41,851 bases of DNA from Pseudomonas sp. 7P_10.2_Bac1 (GTDB lineage: Bacteria > Pseudomonadota > Gammaproteobacteria > Pseudomonadales > Pseudomonadaceae), in contig NZ_JANLNV010000036.1 of assembly GCF_025465935.1 (NCBI RefSeq), positions 1 to 41,851 of the forward strand. Direction: 5' to 3'. The translations under genes were made by a program, and so were the position numbers. The notes below the pieces were generated by a model. It made no database searches. It had not been told where the DNA came from and saw only the letters and a program-made list of their open reading frames with translations. Position 1 is the stretch's first letter. Each line of letters starts with the position of its first letter. Below, piece after piece: positions 33,745 through 41,851 of the stretch.

Positions 33745-35592
33745 TTATGGCACCAATTTGTCCAGCAATGCCTTATCACGTACCGCGCCTTTGTCGGCGC
33801 TGGTGGCCAACAAGGCGTAGGCCTTGAGGGCGGTGGTGACTTTGCGTGGGCGGGCTTCTACCGGCTTCCAGCCTTTTTTGTCCTGCTCGACACGGCGGGC
33901 TGCCAGTTCTTCGTCGCTGATCAACAGGTTGATCGAGCGGTTCGGAATGTCGATCAGCACTTTGTCGCCGTCTTGCACCAGACCAATTGCACCGCCTGCT
34001 GCCGCTTCCGGCGATGCGTGGCCGATGGACAGGCCTGAGGTGCCGCCCGAGAAACGGCCGTCGGTCAGCAAGGCACAGGCTTTGCCCAGGCCCTTGGACT
34101 TCAGGTACGAGGTCGGGTACAGCATCTCTTGCATGCCCGGGCCGCCTTTCGGGCCTTCGTAGCGGATGATCACGATGTCACCGGCTTTCACTTCGTCCGC
34201 CAGAATGCCGCGCACGGCGCTGTCCTGGCTTTCAAAGATCTTGGCGTTGCCCTCGAATACGTGGATCGACTCGTCCACACCGGCGGTTTTCACCACGCAG
34301 CCATCCAGCGCGATGTTGCCGTACAGCACGGCCAGGCCGCCTTCTTGGGAGTAAGCGTGTTCTACGCTGCGGATACAGCCGTTTTCACGGTCGTCGTCCA
34401 GGGTTTCCCAGCGGGTCGACTGGCTGAACGCGGTTTGCGTCGGGATACCGGCTGGGCCCGCCTTGAAGAACGTATGCACGGCTTCGTCGTCGGTCTGGGT
34501 GATGTCCCACTTGGCGATGGCATCCGCCATTGTCGCGCTGTGCACGGTCGGCAAGTCGGTGTGCAGCAGGCCGCCACGGGCCAGCGAACCGAGAATCGAG
34601 AAAATGCCGCCAGCGCGGTGCACGTCTTCCATGTGGTACTTCTGGATGTTCGGCGCCACTTTGCACAGTTGCGGTACATGGCGGGACAGACGGTCGATGT
34701 CTTTGAGGTCGAAATCGATCTCGGCTTCCTGGGCCGCGGCCAGCAAGTGCAGGATGGTATTGGTCGAGCCGCCCATGGCGATGTCCAGCGTCATGGCGTT
34801 CTCGAACGCCTTGAAGTTGGCGATGCTGCGAGGCAGTACCGATGCGTCGTTTTCGACGTAGTACTGGCGGCACAGGTCGACGATGGTACGGCCGGCTTGC
34901 AGGAACAGTTGCTCGCGGTCGCTGTGGGTCGCCAGGGTCGAACCGTTGCCCGGCAAGGCCAGGCCCAGGGCTTCGGTCAGGCAGTTCATCGAGTTGGCGG
35001 TGAACATGCCCGAGCACGAACCACACGTTGGGCAGGCGCTGCGCTCGTACTCGGCAACCTTCTCGTCAGAAGCGCTGGAGTCGGCGGCGATGACCATGGC
35101 GTCTACCAGGTCCAGGCCGTGGCTGGCGAGTTTGGTCTTGCCCGCTTCCATCGGCCCGCCCGAGACGAAAATCACCGGGATGTTGAGGCGCAGGGCGGCC
35201 ATCAGCATGCCAGGGGTGATTTTGTCGCAGTTGGAGATGCACACGATGGCGTCGGCGCAGTGCGCGTTGACCATGTACTCGACCGCGTCGGCGATGATCT
35301 CGCGGCTCGGCAGCGAATACAGCATGCCGTCGTGGCCCATGGCGATACCGTCATCGACGGCAATGGTGTTGAATTCTTTGGCTACGCCGCCAGCGCGCTC
35401 GATCTCGCGGGCCACCAGTTGGCCCATGTCCTTGAGGTGGACGTGGCCGGGTACGAACTGGGTAAAGGAGTTGGCAATGGCGATGATCGGCTTCTTGAAG
35501 TCGGCATCTTTCATCCCCGTGGCGCGCCACAACGCGCGGGCACCGGCCATATTGCGGCCGTGGGTGGAGGTTTTCGAACGATAGTCAGGCAT
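33745..35592 (-). CDS. ilvD: Dihydroxy-acid dehydratase
   Basis: This 615-residue iron-sulfur enzyme dehydrates 2,3-dihydroxy-acids in isoleucine and valine synthesis and supplies 2-oxoisovalerate for leucine and pantothenate. Conserved blocks are [35 protein letters not shown], the cluster cysteines in [11 protein letters not shown] and [19 protein letters not shown], and [20 protein letters not shown] near the C-terminus. The length is normal. GGAG lies seven bases before the ATG at 35592. It is a stand-alone gene here. Confidence 0.97.
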   Translation of the reverse strand: MPDYRSKTSTHGRNMAGARALWRATGMKDADFKKPIIAIANSFTQFVPGHVHLKDMGQLVAREIERAGGVAKEFNTIAVDDGIAMGHDGMLYSLPSREIIADAVEYMVNAHCADAIVCISNCDKITPGMLMAALRLNIPVIFVSGGPMEAGKTKLASHGLDLVDAMVIAADSSASDEKVAEYERSACPTCGSCSGMFTANSMNCLTEALGLALPGNGSTLATHSDREQLFLQAGRTIVDLCRQYYVENDASVLPRSIANFKAFENAMTLDIAMGGSTNTILHLLAAAQEAEIDFDLKDIDRLSRHVPQLCKVAPNIQKYHMEDVHRAGGIFSILGSLARGGLLHTDLPTVHSATMADAIAKWDITQTDDEAVHTFFKAGPAGIPTQTAFSQSTRWETLDDDRENGCIRSVEHAYSQEGGLAVLYGNIALDGCVVKTAGVDESIHVFEGNAKIFESQDSAVRGILADEVKAGDIVIIRYEGPKGGPGMQEMLYPTSYLKSKGLGKACALLTDGRFSGGTSGLSIGHASPEAAAGGAIGLVQDGDKVLIDIPNRSINLLISDEELAARRVEQDKKGWKPVEARPRKVTTALKAYALLATSADKGAVRDKALLDKLVP

Positions 35593-35989
35593 GGAACAAC
35601 TCCGGGCGGCTAATCAGGTTACAAACAGGGACGTGAGCTTCTAAGCCGCGGGCATCACAGAAAATGACTACGTGCCAGCAAGCTGCCGTTAACGCTGCGG
35701 GATCGCCGCGCGCTTGGGCCTGAGCTCATAAACCCGCCGGGGATGATTGGCGATGAATGCGTCGATTCTACACGGCTGGCGGCGGGAAGGAACGGGGCAG
35801 ACAGCCAATCAGGGGGTAGATGGCCGACTCAGGCTGCATCGGATTAACGCCCGCAATAAGGTAGTCGATGAACGGTTTATCGTCCGCCCCGCACTGGCGA
35901 CGCAAAGTGTCCAGTTTGCCCCTCGGTCTAGTCGTTCATAACACTCAGAGGCTAGAGTGAGAAAAGACTTTTCTCAGCAAGGATTCTGA
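35593..35989. other. 397-bp gene-free divergent region
   Basis: This is the gap between ilvD and the DUF4153 gene. A 64-codon frame at 35747-35941 has no ribosome-binding site and no recognisable features, so I leave it out. The only clear structure is the 19-bp palindrome at 35958-35976. A branched-chain attenuator peptide for ilvD was looked for and not seen. Confidence 0.5.
35958..35976. promoter_or_regulatory. Perfect 19-bp palindrome before the DUF4153 gene
   Basis: TGAGAAAAG-A-CTTTTCTCA is a perfect 9+1+9 dyad. It ends two bases before the Shine-Dalgarno AAGGA of the downstream gene. With only one central base it cannot be a stable full-length RNA hairpin loop, so a dimeric repressor operator is the better reading. 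The regulator is unknown. Confidence 0.5.
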
Positions 35990-37684
35990 ATGCTTACCCT
36001 CAACCGTTCCGTCTATGGGTGTCTGGCCATTGGTCTGGTGCAAGGGCTCTTACTGTGGCTGGCCAGCGATTTGGGCGCGTCGAGCCTGCAGTTTGCTTTG
36101 GTGACGTTTGCGCTGGTCGGCGGTATCAATCTGATTTTGCTGGGAGGCAGCGCCTTTCAGCGAGGCACGATCTGGCTGCTGGGCGTGTTCACGCTGTTGA
36201 TGACGGCCATCAGCGCATGGACGTTTCAGGAGGGCGGGGACTTTTGGCGCTCCAGTCATTGGCTGGAAGGCAGCTGGACGTTTTTCTCGGTCGTCATCAC
36301 CTACATCGTGACGGCGTTTCTCCTCAGTTGGCCGACGCGCGACGGGCGTTTTACGCGCTATGAAGATTTGTTCCGGCATGCCTGGGACACGGTATTCATC
36401 GTGTTGCTGGGCATGCTGCTCAATGCGGTGTTCTGGTCGTTGCTGCTGTTGTGGGGCGGCCTGTTCAAGATGCTCGGGATCGTGGCGCTGAATAAGCTGT
36501 TTTTCACTGACGGCTTTATCTACATCAGTTCGATGATGGTGTTTGCGCTGGGCCTGAACATGGGGCGCGAGAATGATCGGGTGATCGGTCTGCTGCGCGG
36601 GATTCTGCTCACGTTGTGCCGCTTCTTGCTGCCCTTCAGTTCGATGATTGCCATCGTCTTTGTGGGTGCGCTGCCTTTCACCGGGCTTGAGCCGATCTGG
36701 AACACCGGCTATTCCACGCCGATCATGGTGTGTCTGGTGGCCGTCAATCTGTTCTTTCTCAACGGCGTTTTTCAGGACGGGCACTCCAGTCATGGCTACT
36801 CGGTATGGCTGGTGCGCATGGTTGATCTGTGCCTGCTGTGTTTGCCGTTGCTGGTGGTGCTGGCGGGGTATTCGACCTGGTTACGGATTGATCAATATGG
36901 CCTGACCCCTAGCCGCCTGCTGGCGATGTTACTGGTGCTGGTGGTCTTTGCTCACAGTGTGGCGGCGGTGTGGGCGATGTTTGCCCCTCAATCGGGCTGG
37001 CTGGGCAGTTTGCGGGTCAGCAATCCGTTGATCGCCCTGGCCTGCGTGGTGCTGTTGCTGGCCATTCATACGCCGTGGTTCAACCCGTTGCAATTCAGCG
37101 CGAAAAACCAGGTGCAGCGTCTGTTGAGCGGTAAAACCCCGGTGCAGGCGTTTGATGCAGAGGCCTTGCGCTATCAGTTGGGTCTACCGGGCAAGCAGGC
37201 GTTTGAGGCGTTGCTGGCGCAGGTCGAGCACGGTCAGGTGCTGTCTGAACCTGAGCGCGCACAATTGTTGAAGCGCCTCAAGAGAGCAGAGGGCCGTGAT
37301 GACACTCAGGCGCGTAACAAGCGGATGCTGGAGTGGATCGGGCCGGAAGTCGCAGGCAGCGAGCAGTTCGATGATCCGGCGATCAGCAAGGAAGACTGCT
37401 TGAAGCCCGGATGTGTGCTGTGGGCGGTCGACCTGGATCAGGATGGGCAAAGCGAAGTGCTGTTACTGCCCAAGACGTCCTGGCGCAACACGCTGTATTT
37501 CTTCAAGCGCGACCCAGCCGGAAAGTGGCACGAAGCGGGGACGTTTGAAGCACTGGACAATACCCCGCATTTGATCGAGCAGATCCGTGAGGGCAATGCG
37601 AAGGTGGTGAAGCCGCGTTATCAATCGTTGGACATCGACGGGGTAGAACTGAGCCCGCAAGTGAGTGGTTCACGAGCGCAGTAA
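35990..37684 (+). CDS. DUF4153 integral membrane protein
   Basis: This 564-residue protein has about ten to eleven membrane helices in the first 370 residues and a C-terminal soluble domain. Family features of DUF4153 include a long early membrane region and segments such as FRHAWDTVFIVLLGMLLNAVFW, FITDGFIY-like loops and RENDRVIGLLRG. The soluble tail contains a calcium-type acidic loop, DLDQDGQSEVLLL, resembling an EF-hand or FG-GAP repeat element. AAGGATTCTGA precedes the ATG. The role is unknown. Confidence 0.8.
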   Translation: MLTLNRSVYGCLAIGLVQGLLLWLASDLGASSLQFALVTFALVGGINLILLGGSAFQRGTIWLLGVFTLLMTAISAWTFQEGGDFWRSSHWLEGSWTFFSVVITYIVTAFLLSWPTRDGRFTRYEDLFRHAWDTVFIVLLGMLLNAVFWSLLLLWGGLFKMLGIVALNKLFFTDGFIYISSMMVFALGLNMGRENDRVIGLLRGILLTLCRFLLPFSSMIAIVFVGALPFTGLEPIWNTGYSTPIMVCLVAVNLFFLNGVFQDGHSSHGYSVWLVRMVDLCLLCLPLLVVLAGYSTWLRIDQYGLTPSRLLAMLLVLVVFAHSVAAVWAMFAPQSGWLGSLRVSNPLIALACVVLLLAIHTPWFNPLQFSAKNQVQRLLSGKTPVQAFDAEALRYQLGLPGKQAFEALLAQVEHGQVLSEPERAQLLKRLKRAEGRDDTQARNKRMLEWIGPEVAGSEQFDDPAISKEDCLKPGCVLWAVDLDQDGQSEVLLLPKTSWRNTLYFFKRDPAGKWHEAGTFEALDNTPHLIEQIREGNAKVVKPRYQSLDIDGVELSPQVSGSRAQ

Positions 37685-37710
37685 GTGCAGTTATAGACGC
37701 GGGCGTGTGA

Positions 37711-37785
37711 ATGTAACTAATGACCTCTACGAAAGTGCAATAACGCTGTGAGCCTTCGGGTTCGCAGCGTCAGGGTGAGTTACAT
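37711..37785 (+). other. Nested inverted repeats with a UUCG hairpin
   Basis: An inner 12-bp stem (37743-37754 with 37759-37770, two G-U pairs) closes the stable tetraloop UUCG. An outer dyad ATGTAACT (37711-37718) / AGTTACAT (37778-37785) surrounds it. No U tract follows, so it is a poor terminator for the upstream gene. It lies in an AT-richer 242-bp gap ahead of the amidase gene and could be a leader RNA structure or a protein-binding site. Confidence 0.4.
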
Positions 37786-37926
37786 CATAAATATGAGCGC
37801 TAATGGTGATTAGGTAGTAGCTATGTATCGGCTAGTTAAAATAAAGGTTGTTACATTTTTAAGCGAGTGAGTCGGATTGGCCTGCTAGTTTTATTTATGA
37901 CGTTTAAATATAACTGCGGGAATATT

Positions 37927-38688
37927 ATGTATCCAATAGATGCCACTCGTTATCGCGCCAAAGGCTTTAATCGGCGTGTTCGTTTTTTAATCATGCATTA
38001 CACGGCAATAAATTTTAGTGCCTCAATCAACGCACTCACCGGGCCGTTGGTCAGTGCTCACTACCTTGTTCCCGACCCCTCGGATCAAACCTACAGTGAA
38101 GCGGGCTTTACGGATCTGCGCATTTTTAATCTGGTGGATGAAAACGAGCGTGCATGGCATGCCGGCGTCAGCCAATGGAGTGGGCGCAGTAATCTAAATG
38201 ACACCGCCATCGGTATCGAGATCGTTAACTTGGCGACCGACAATAATGGTCACTTTGAGTTTCCTCCCTTTAATGCAACGCAGGTGGAGGCGATCAAAGA
38301 ACTGGCTGCGGATATTCTGCAACGCTATCCAGATATTCAACCCACCCATGTGTTGGGTCACAGTGATGTTTCCATTGGCAGAAAGAGCGATCCGGGCGCT
38401 GCGTTTCCCTGGAAAGAACTTTATATTGCTGGCGTTGGGGCTTGGTATGAAGAGTCGACGAAGCAGAAATATCACTCACGCTTTTGTCGCGATCTGCCTA
38501 TTAAAGCCGATGTTGTAGCGAAACTTCGTAAGTACGGGTATGAAACTTCCGCTGTAGCCAGTGATAGCGCTTATAAACAATTAATACGGGCCTTTCAGCT
38601 TCATTTCCGGCCGCAAAATTATGACGGCGTCCTGGATGCTGAGACGGCGGCCATTATTTATGCCTTGGTTGAAAAGTACTTCCCTTGA
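37927..38688 (+). CDS. AmpDh3-type N-acetylmuramoyl-L-alanine amidase
   Basis: This 253-residue zinc amidase resembles P. aeruginosa AmpDh3 over its full length. Zinc ligands are H24 in LIMHYT, H145 in LGHSD and D155 in KSDPG; E98 and K153 fill the catalytic positions. A C-terminal peptidoglycan-binding-like helical domain (about 180-253, ending FHFRPQNYDGVLDAETAAIIYALVEKY) follows. There is no signal peptide, as in AmpDh3, which reaches the periplasm of target cells through a type VI secretion system in P. aeruginosa. No VgrG or immunity gene is adjacent here. The gene is AT-richer than its neighbours, suggesting transfer. The start at 37927 has a weak GGGA site; an upstream frame to 37867 is less conserved. 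Confidence 0.88.
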   Translation: MYPIDATRYRAKGFNRRVRFLIMHYTAINFSASINALTGPLVSAHYLVPDPSDQTYSEAGFTDLRIFNLVDENERAWHAGVSQWSGRSNLNDTAIGIEIVNLATDNNGHFEFPPFNATQVEAIKELAADILQRYPDIQPTHVLGHSDVSIGRKSDPGAAFPWKELYIAGVGAWYEESTKQKYHSRFCRDLPIKADVVAKLRKYGYETSAVASDSAYKQLIRAFQLHFRPQNYDGVLDAETAAIIYALVEKYFP

Positions 38689-38714
38689 ATCCATGCCCCG
38701 CGTGTGCGCGTTCA

Positions 38715-38757
38715 TGTGGCGATGGCAGGCAGGGATCGCCTGCAGGCCATCGCCACA
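38715..38757. terminator. Long hairpin between convergent amidase gene and rlmI
   Basis: TGTGGCGATGGC (38715-38726) and GCCATCGCCACA (38746-38757) form a perfect 12-bp stem, with an inner AGGC/GCCT extension. No strong T tract is present on either side. It lies in the 81-bp convergent gap and may end or protect both transcripts, or be a REP-like element of another family. Confidence 0.5.
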
Positions 38758-38769
38758 CGTCAGCAACGC

Positions 38770-39966
38770 TTAGCTGTTTGGCAGCAGGCGGCAGGTGATG
38801 CTCTTGATGTAGCGTGTTTCGACGATTGCCGGGTGCACCGGATGATCCGGGCCCTGGCCGCCGCGCTCCAGCATCTGGATGTTGCGGTCCAGGTGACGGG
38901 CGCTGGTCAGCAGGATGTTTTGCAAGTCGTCTTCGGGCAGGTGCATCGAGCACGAAGCGCTGACCAGAATCCCGTCCTTGGTGAGCAGGCGCATGGCCTG
39001 TTCGTTGAGGCGGCGATAGGCAGCTTCACCATTTTTCAGGTCTTTTTTGCGTTTGATGAAGGCAGGCGGGTCGGCCACGATGACATCGAAGCGTTCTTCG
39101 TTGGCTTTGAGTTCTTTAAGCGCCTCGAACACGTCACCTTCCATGCTGGTGACCTTGTCGGCCAGGCCATTCAAGGCGGCGTTGCGATCAACGCCGTCCA
39201 GTGCGAAGCCCGAGGCGTCGACGCAGGTTACTTCGCTGGCGCCAAACGCAGCCGCTTGCACACCCCAGCCGCCGATGTAGCTGAACAGGTCCAGGACTTT
39301 CTTGCCTTGGACATAAGGGGCCAGGCGGGCGCGGTTCATGCGGTGATCGTAGAACCAGCCGGTTTTCTGGCCTTCCATGACCGGTGCTTCGAACTTGACG
39401 CCGTTCTCTTCCAGGGCCACCCACTCCGGTACCAGACCGAAGACGGTTTCGACATAACGCTCAAGACCTTCCGCATCGCGGGCTGCCGAGTCGTTCTTGA
39501 ACAGGATGCCGCGAGGCTTGAGCACTTGTACCAGCGCTGCGATCACGTCGTCTTTGTGCTGTTCCATGGTCGCGGAAGCCAGTTGCACCACCAGAATGTC
39601 GCCGAAACGGTCAACGACCAGGCCGGGCAACATGTCGGAATCGCCGTACACCAGGCGGTAGTAAGGCTTGTCGAACAGGCGGTCGCGCAGGGACAGGGCC
39701 ATGTTCAGGCGGTGTACAAGCAGCGACTTGTCGAGTGGCAACTTGATGTCGCGCGACAGCAGGCGAGCGCAGATGAGGTTGTTCGGGCTCATGGCCACGA
39801 TGCCCAGGGGTTTGCCGCTCGCGGTTTCGAGCAGGGCCTGGTCACCGGCCTTGAAGCCGTGAAGAGGGCTGGAAGCTACATCAATTTCGTTGCTGTAGAC
39901 CCACAAGTGGCCGGCGCGCAGGCGTCGATCGGCATTGGCTTTAAGGCGCAGGCTTGGCAGGGACAT
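38770..39966 (-). CDS. rlmI: 23S rRNA (cytosine-C5)-methyltransferase RlmI
   Basis: This 398-residue SAM-dependent enzyme methylates 23S rRNA cytosine 1962. An N-terminal PUA-like domain (about 1-75, with RRLRAGHLWVYSNEID) is followed by the EEHEE region and a Rossmann methyltransferase domain: SAM motif LDLFSYIGGWGVQAAAFGA, acidic VDASGFAL, catalytic VADPPAFIKRKKDL and the ASCSMHLPED cysteine loop. GGAG lies seven bases before the ATG. The C5-methylcytosine signature PP motif and the SCS loop are intact. Confidence 0.93.
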   Translation of the reverse strand: MSLPSLRLKANADRRLRAGHLWVYSNEIDVASSPLHGFKAGDQALLETASGKPLGIVAMSPNNLICARLLSRDIKLPLDKSLLVHRLNMALSLRDRLFDKPYYRLVYGDSDMLPGLVVDRFGDILVVQLASATMEQHKDDVIAALVQVLKPRGILFKNDSAARDAEGLERYVETVFGLVPEWVALEENGVKFEAPVMEGQKTGWFYDHRMNRARLAPYVQGKKVLDLFSYIGGWGVQAAAFGASEVTCVDASGFALDGVDRNAALNGLADKVTSMEGDVFEALKELKANEERFDVIVADPPAFIKRKKDLKNGEAAYRRLNEQAMRLLTKDGILVSASCSMHLPEDDLQNILLTSARHLDRNIQMLERGGQGPDHPVHPAIVETRYIKSITCRLLPNS

Positions 39967-40081
39967 GAAGTCGCTCCGGGTATTGAAAAGGGCGCGATTA
40001 TAGCCTTAGACGCCACCTGCAAGCTCGGCTGATTCGCGGTATTGCGTCGGATCGCGTGCCCAACCGCGCAGAAAATTCCGC

Positions 40082-40087
40082 TAGAAT
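40082..40087 (+). promoter_or_regulatory. Candidate -10 element of the HDOD-mutM operon
   Basis: TAGAAT in the 147-bp divergent gap between rlmI and the HDOD gene would place a start site about 20 bases before the ATG at 40114. No good -35 is seen at 16-18 bp upstream. Confidence 0.3.
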
Positions 40088-40113
40088 CGCCGGCTATTCC
40101 AGAGTGTGCAGAC

Positions 40114-40980
40114 ATGCCCCCAGAGCTTTCATCCCAACAGATCAGCCAGGCTTTGCAAGGCATCAGCGTGCCGCCTCAACCGCAAATCATGGTGGATTTG
40201 CAGATGGAGCAGTACATGCCGGATCCGGATCTTGAGGTCATCGCTCGCTTGATCGCCCAAGACCCCGGCTTGTCGGGTGCGCTGCTGAAGATCGTCAATT
40301 CGCCGTATTACGGGCTGACCAACAAAATAGCGTCCATTCGCCGCGCGGTGACGCTACTGGGCAGCCGCACGGTGATCAACCTGATCAACGCCCAGTCGAT
40401 CAAAGGCGAGATGAGTGACGACACCATCGTCACCCTCAACCGTTTCTGGGACACCGCCCAAGACGTGGCCATGACCAGCCTGACGCTGGCCAAGCGCACC
40501 GGGATGTCGGCCCCGGACGAAGCCTATGCGCTGGGGTTGTTCCACGATTGCGGCATCCCTTTGATGCTCAAGCGCTTTGCTGACTACATGCACGTGCTGG
40601 AGCAGGGCTACGCCAGCGCGGGCCCTGGCCGCCGTGTGGTAGACACCGAAAACCGGCACTTCAACACCAACCACGCCGTGGTCGGTTACTACACCGCCAA
40701 GTCCTGGCGCTTGCCGGCGCACCTGACCGAGGCCATTGCCAACCATCACAATGCGTTGGCGATTTTCAGTGACGAGTCATCACGCAACAGCCAACTCAAA
40801 AACCTGCTGGCGGTGCTCAAGATGGCCGAGCATATCTGCGCGTCGTACAAAGTCCTGGGCAATCAGCGCGAAGACCACGAATGGAACAGCATCAGCCACC
40901 TGGTGCTGGACTACATTGGCCTGTCTGACTATGACTTCGAGAACTTGAAAGAAAGTATCCGAGAATTGGGGGCGCACTAG
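40114..40980 (+). CDS. HDOD domain protein
   Basis: This 288-residue protein is almost entirely an HDOD domain, a degenerate HD phosphohydrolase fold used in signalling. Hallmarks are the early QDPGLSGALLKIVNSPYYG (about 50-69), IRRAVTLLGSRTVINL, ALGLFHDCGIPLMLKRF (HD replaced in part but FHDCG retained) and the late HLTEAIANHHN. It has no GGDEF or EAL partner domain. It probably acts as a regulatory scaffold. AGAG before the ATG at 40114 is a weak ribosome-binding site; the in-frame start at 40042 is upstream of the likely promoter. It ends exactly where mutM begins. Confidence 0.88.
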   Translation: MPPELSSQQISQALQGISVPPQPQIMVDLQMEQYMPDPDLEVIARLIAQDPGLSGALLKIVNSPYYGLTNKIASIRRAVTLLGSRTVINLINAQSIKGEMSDDTIVTLNRFWDTAQDVAMTSLTLAKRTGMSAPDEAYALGLFHDCGIPLMLKRFADYMHVLEQGYASAGPGRRVVDTENRHFNTNHAVVGYYTAKSWRLPAHLTEAIANHHNALAIFSDESSRNSQLKNLLAVLKMAEHICASYKVLGNQREDHEWNSISHLVLDYIGLSDYDFENLKESIRELGAH

Positions 40981-41793
40981 ATGCCTGAATTACCAGAAGT
41001 CGAAACCACCCGCCGCGGTATCGCCCCGCACCTTGAAGGGCAGCGGGTTAGTCGGGTCATTGTGCGCGACCGGCGTCTGCGCTGGCCGATCCCCGAAGAC
41101 CTGGATGTGCGCTTGTCCGGGCAGAAAATCGTGCAGGTCGAGCGCCGTGCAAAGTATTTATTGATCAACGCCGAAGTCGGGACGTTGATCAGCCACTTGG
41201 GCATGTCGGGCAATTTGCGTCTGGTCGAGGCTGGGTTGCCGGCGCTCAAGCATGAACACGTGGACATTGAGCTGGAGTCTGGGCTGGCCTTGCGCTACAC
41301 CGACCCGCGCCGGTTTGGCGCGATGCTCTGGAGCCTTGACCCGCTGAACCACGAATTGCTGATCAAGCTGGGGCCGGAGCCGCTGACTGACCTGTTTGAT
41401 GGCGAACGGTTGTTTCAGCTGTCGCGCAAGCGGGCGATGGCGGTCAAGCCGTTCATCATGGACAACGCGGTGGTGGTGGGTGTGGGCAACATTTATGCGA
41501 CCGAAGCGTTGTTCGCCGCAGGGATTGATCCACGTCGCGCGGCCGGAAGCATTTCCCGGGCGCGTTATTTGAAGTTGGCGATAGAGATCAAGCGGGTGCT
41601 GGCGGCGGCGATCGAGCGGGGCGGTACCACCTTGCGCGATTTTATCGGCGGTGATGGTCAGCCGGGCTACTTCCAGCAGGAACTGTTCGTATACGGTCGG
41701 GCGTATGAGGCCTGCAAGGTCTGCGGGACCGAACTGCGCGAGGTCAAGCTGGGCCAGCGCGCCAGCGTGTTCTGCCCGCGCTGCCAGAAGTAA
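40981..41793 (+). CDS. mutM: Formamidopyrimidine-DNA glycosylase
   Basis: This 270-residue bifunctional base-excision enzyme removes 8-oxoguanine and formamidopyrimidines and nicks at the abasic site. The N-terminal [13 protein letters not shown] supplies the catalytic proline (P2) and E3; K57 in RRAKYLL is present; the helix-two-turn-helix block includes [18 protein letters not shown]; and the C-terminal zinc finger is CKVC followed by CPRC. It is complete. Its ATG follows the HDOD stop TAG with no spacing, implying translational coupling. Confidence 0.97.
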   Translation: MPELPEVETTRRGIAPHLEGQRVSRVIVRDRRLRWPIPEDLDVRLSGQKIVQVERRAKYLLINAEVGTLISHLGMSGNLRLVEAGLPALKHEHVDIELESGLALRYTDPRRFGAMLWSLDPLNHELLIKLGPEPLTDLFDGERLFQLSRKRAMAVKPFIMDNAVVVGVGNIYATEALFAAGIDPRRAAGSISRARYLKLAIEIKRVLAAAIERGGTTLRDFIGGDGQPGYFQQELFVYGRAYEACKVCGTELREVKLGQRASVFCPRCQK

Positions 41794-41804
41794 CACCAAA
41801 CCCT

Positions 41805-41851
41805 GTAGGAGCGGGGGTGGGGGGGGGGGGGTTTTTTTTTTTTAAAATTTG
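41805..41851. repeat. Start of a REP palindrome lost in low-complexity contig end
   Basis: GTAGGAGCG (41805-41813) matches the first nine bases of the REP family, 11 bases after the mutM stop. It then breaks into G and T homopolymers ending TTAAAATTTG. It mirrors the other end of the window and is best read as an assembly break at a repeat. Confidence 0.75.

Noticed and set aside
35747..35941. 64-codon open frame between ilvD and the DUF4153 gene
   Set aside because: It has no Shine-Dalgarno and no recognisable protein features, and it lies in a promoter gap.
37711..37785. Integron attC site
   Set aside because: The length and hairpin shape fit, but the outer repeats do not obey RYYYAAC/GTTRRRY and no cassette array or integrase is present.

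Overview
The window is a chromosomal contig from a Pseudomonas, most likely of the P. fluorescens/P. putida side of the genus. The grounds are GC-rich sequence, Pseudomonas-type versions of PtsP, RppH, CadR/CadA, PchP, RlmI and AmpDh3, the long (323 aa) ThyA, tandem SfnB-type sulfur genes, and many short interspersed palindromes starting GTAGGAGCGAGCTTGCC. Both contig ends run into partial copies of that palindrome followed by G/T homopolymer sequence that looks like an assembly artefact. Most of the window is ordinary core genome with two or three accessory blocks.

Layout. 1-4000 is a minus-strand organosulfur block: a DszA/NtaA-type flavin monooxygenase and two tandem SfnB-like acyl-CoA-dehydrogenase-fold oxidoreductases. 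4087-7391 holds a two-repeat protein of unknown function, a 626-bp gene-free, AT-richer gap with predicted RNA structure, and two SdiA-regulated-type membrane-anchored paralogues. 7479-17490 is housekeeping: rpiA, ilvA, a DUF2269 membrane protein, a HAD phosphatase, rppH-ptsP, an NRDE protein, then TSUP permease-lgt-thyA. 17572-20410 is the divergent cadR/cadA metal-efflux pair with a MerR-type promoter.

20427-27426 is a phosphonate block: a LysR regulator, a 2-aminoethylphosphonate-type ABC transporter (ATPase, fused permease, binding protein), an FAD amine oxidoreductase and a PhnZ-like HD oxygenase. The usual PhnW, PhnX and PhnY are not in the window. Two copies of a MITE-like repeat lie in this block: one, internally amplified as a 91-bp tandem, upstream of the transporter, and one between the transporter and the enzymes. 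A hairpin covers the ribosome-binding site of the ATPase gene.

27448-41793: a GTPase(DUF3482)/DUF2868 pair, folA (possibly leaderless), a TcyP-type cystine transporter divergent from the phosphorylcholine phosphatase gene pchP, ilvD, a DUF4153 membrane protein, an AmpDh3-like amidase in AT-richer DNA with a structured upstream region, rlmI, an HDOD protein and mutM.

No CRISPR array, rRNA, complete tRNA, prophage or transposase gene was found. The most interesting material is (i) the composition of the phosphonate operon and its RBS hairpin, (ii) the nested and amplified MITE family, (iii) the unexplained structured intergenic regions at about 5190-5330 and 37711-37785, and (iv) the 21-bp-phased direct repeats between tcyP and pchP.
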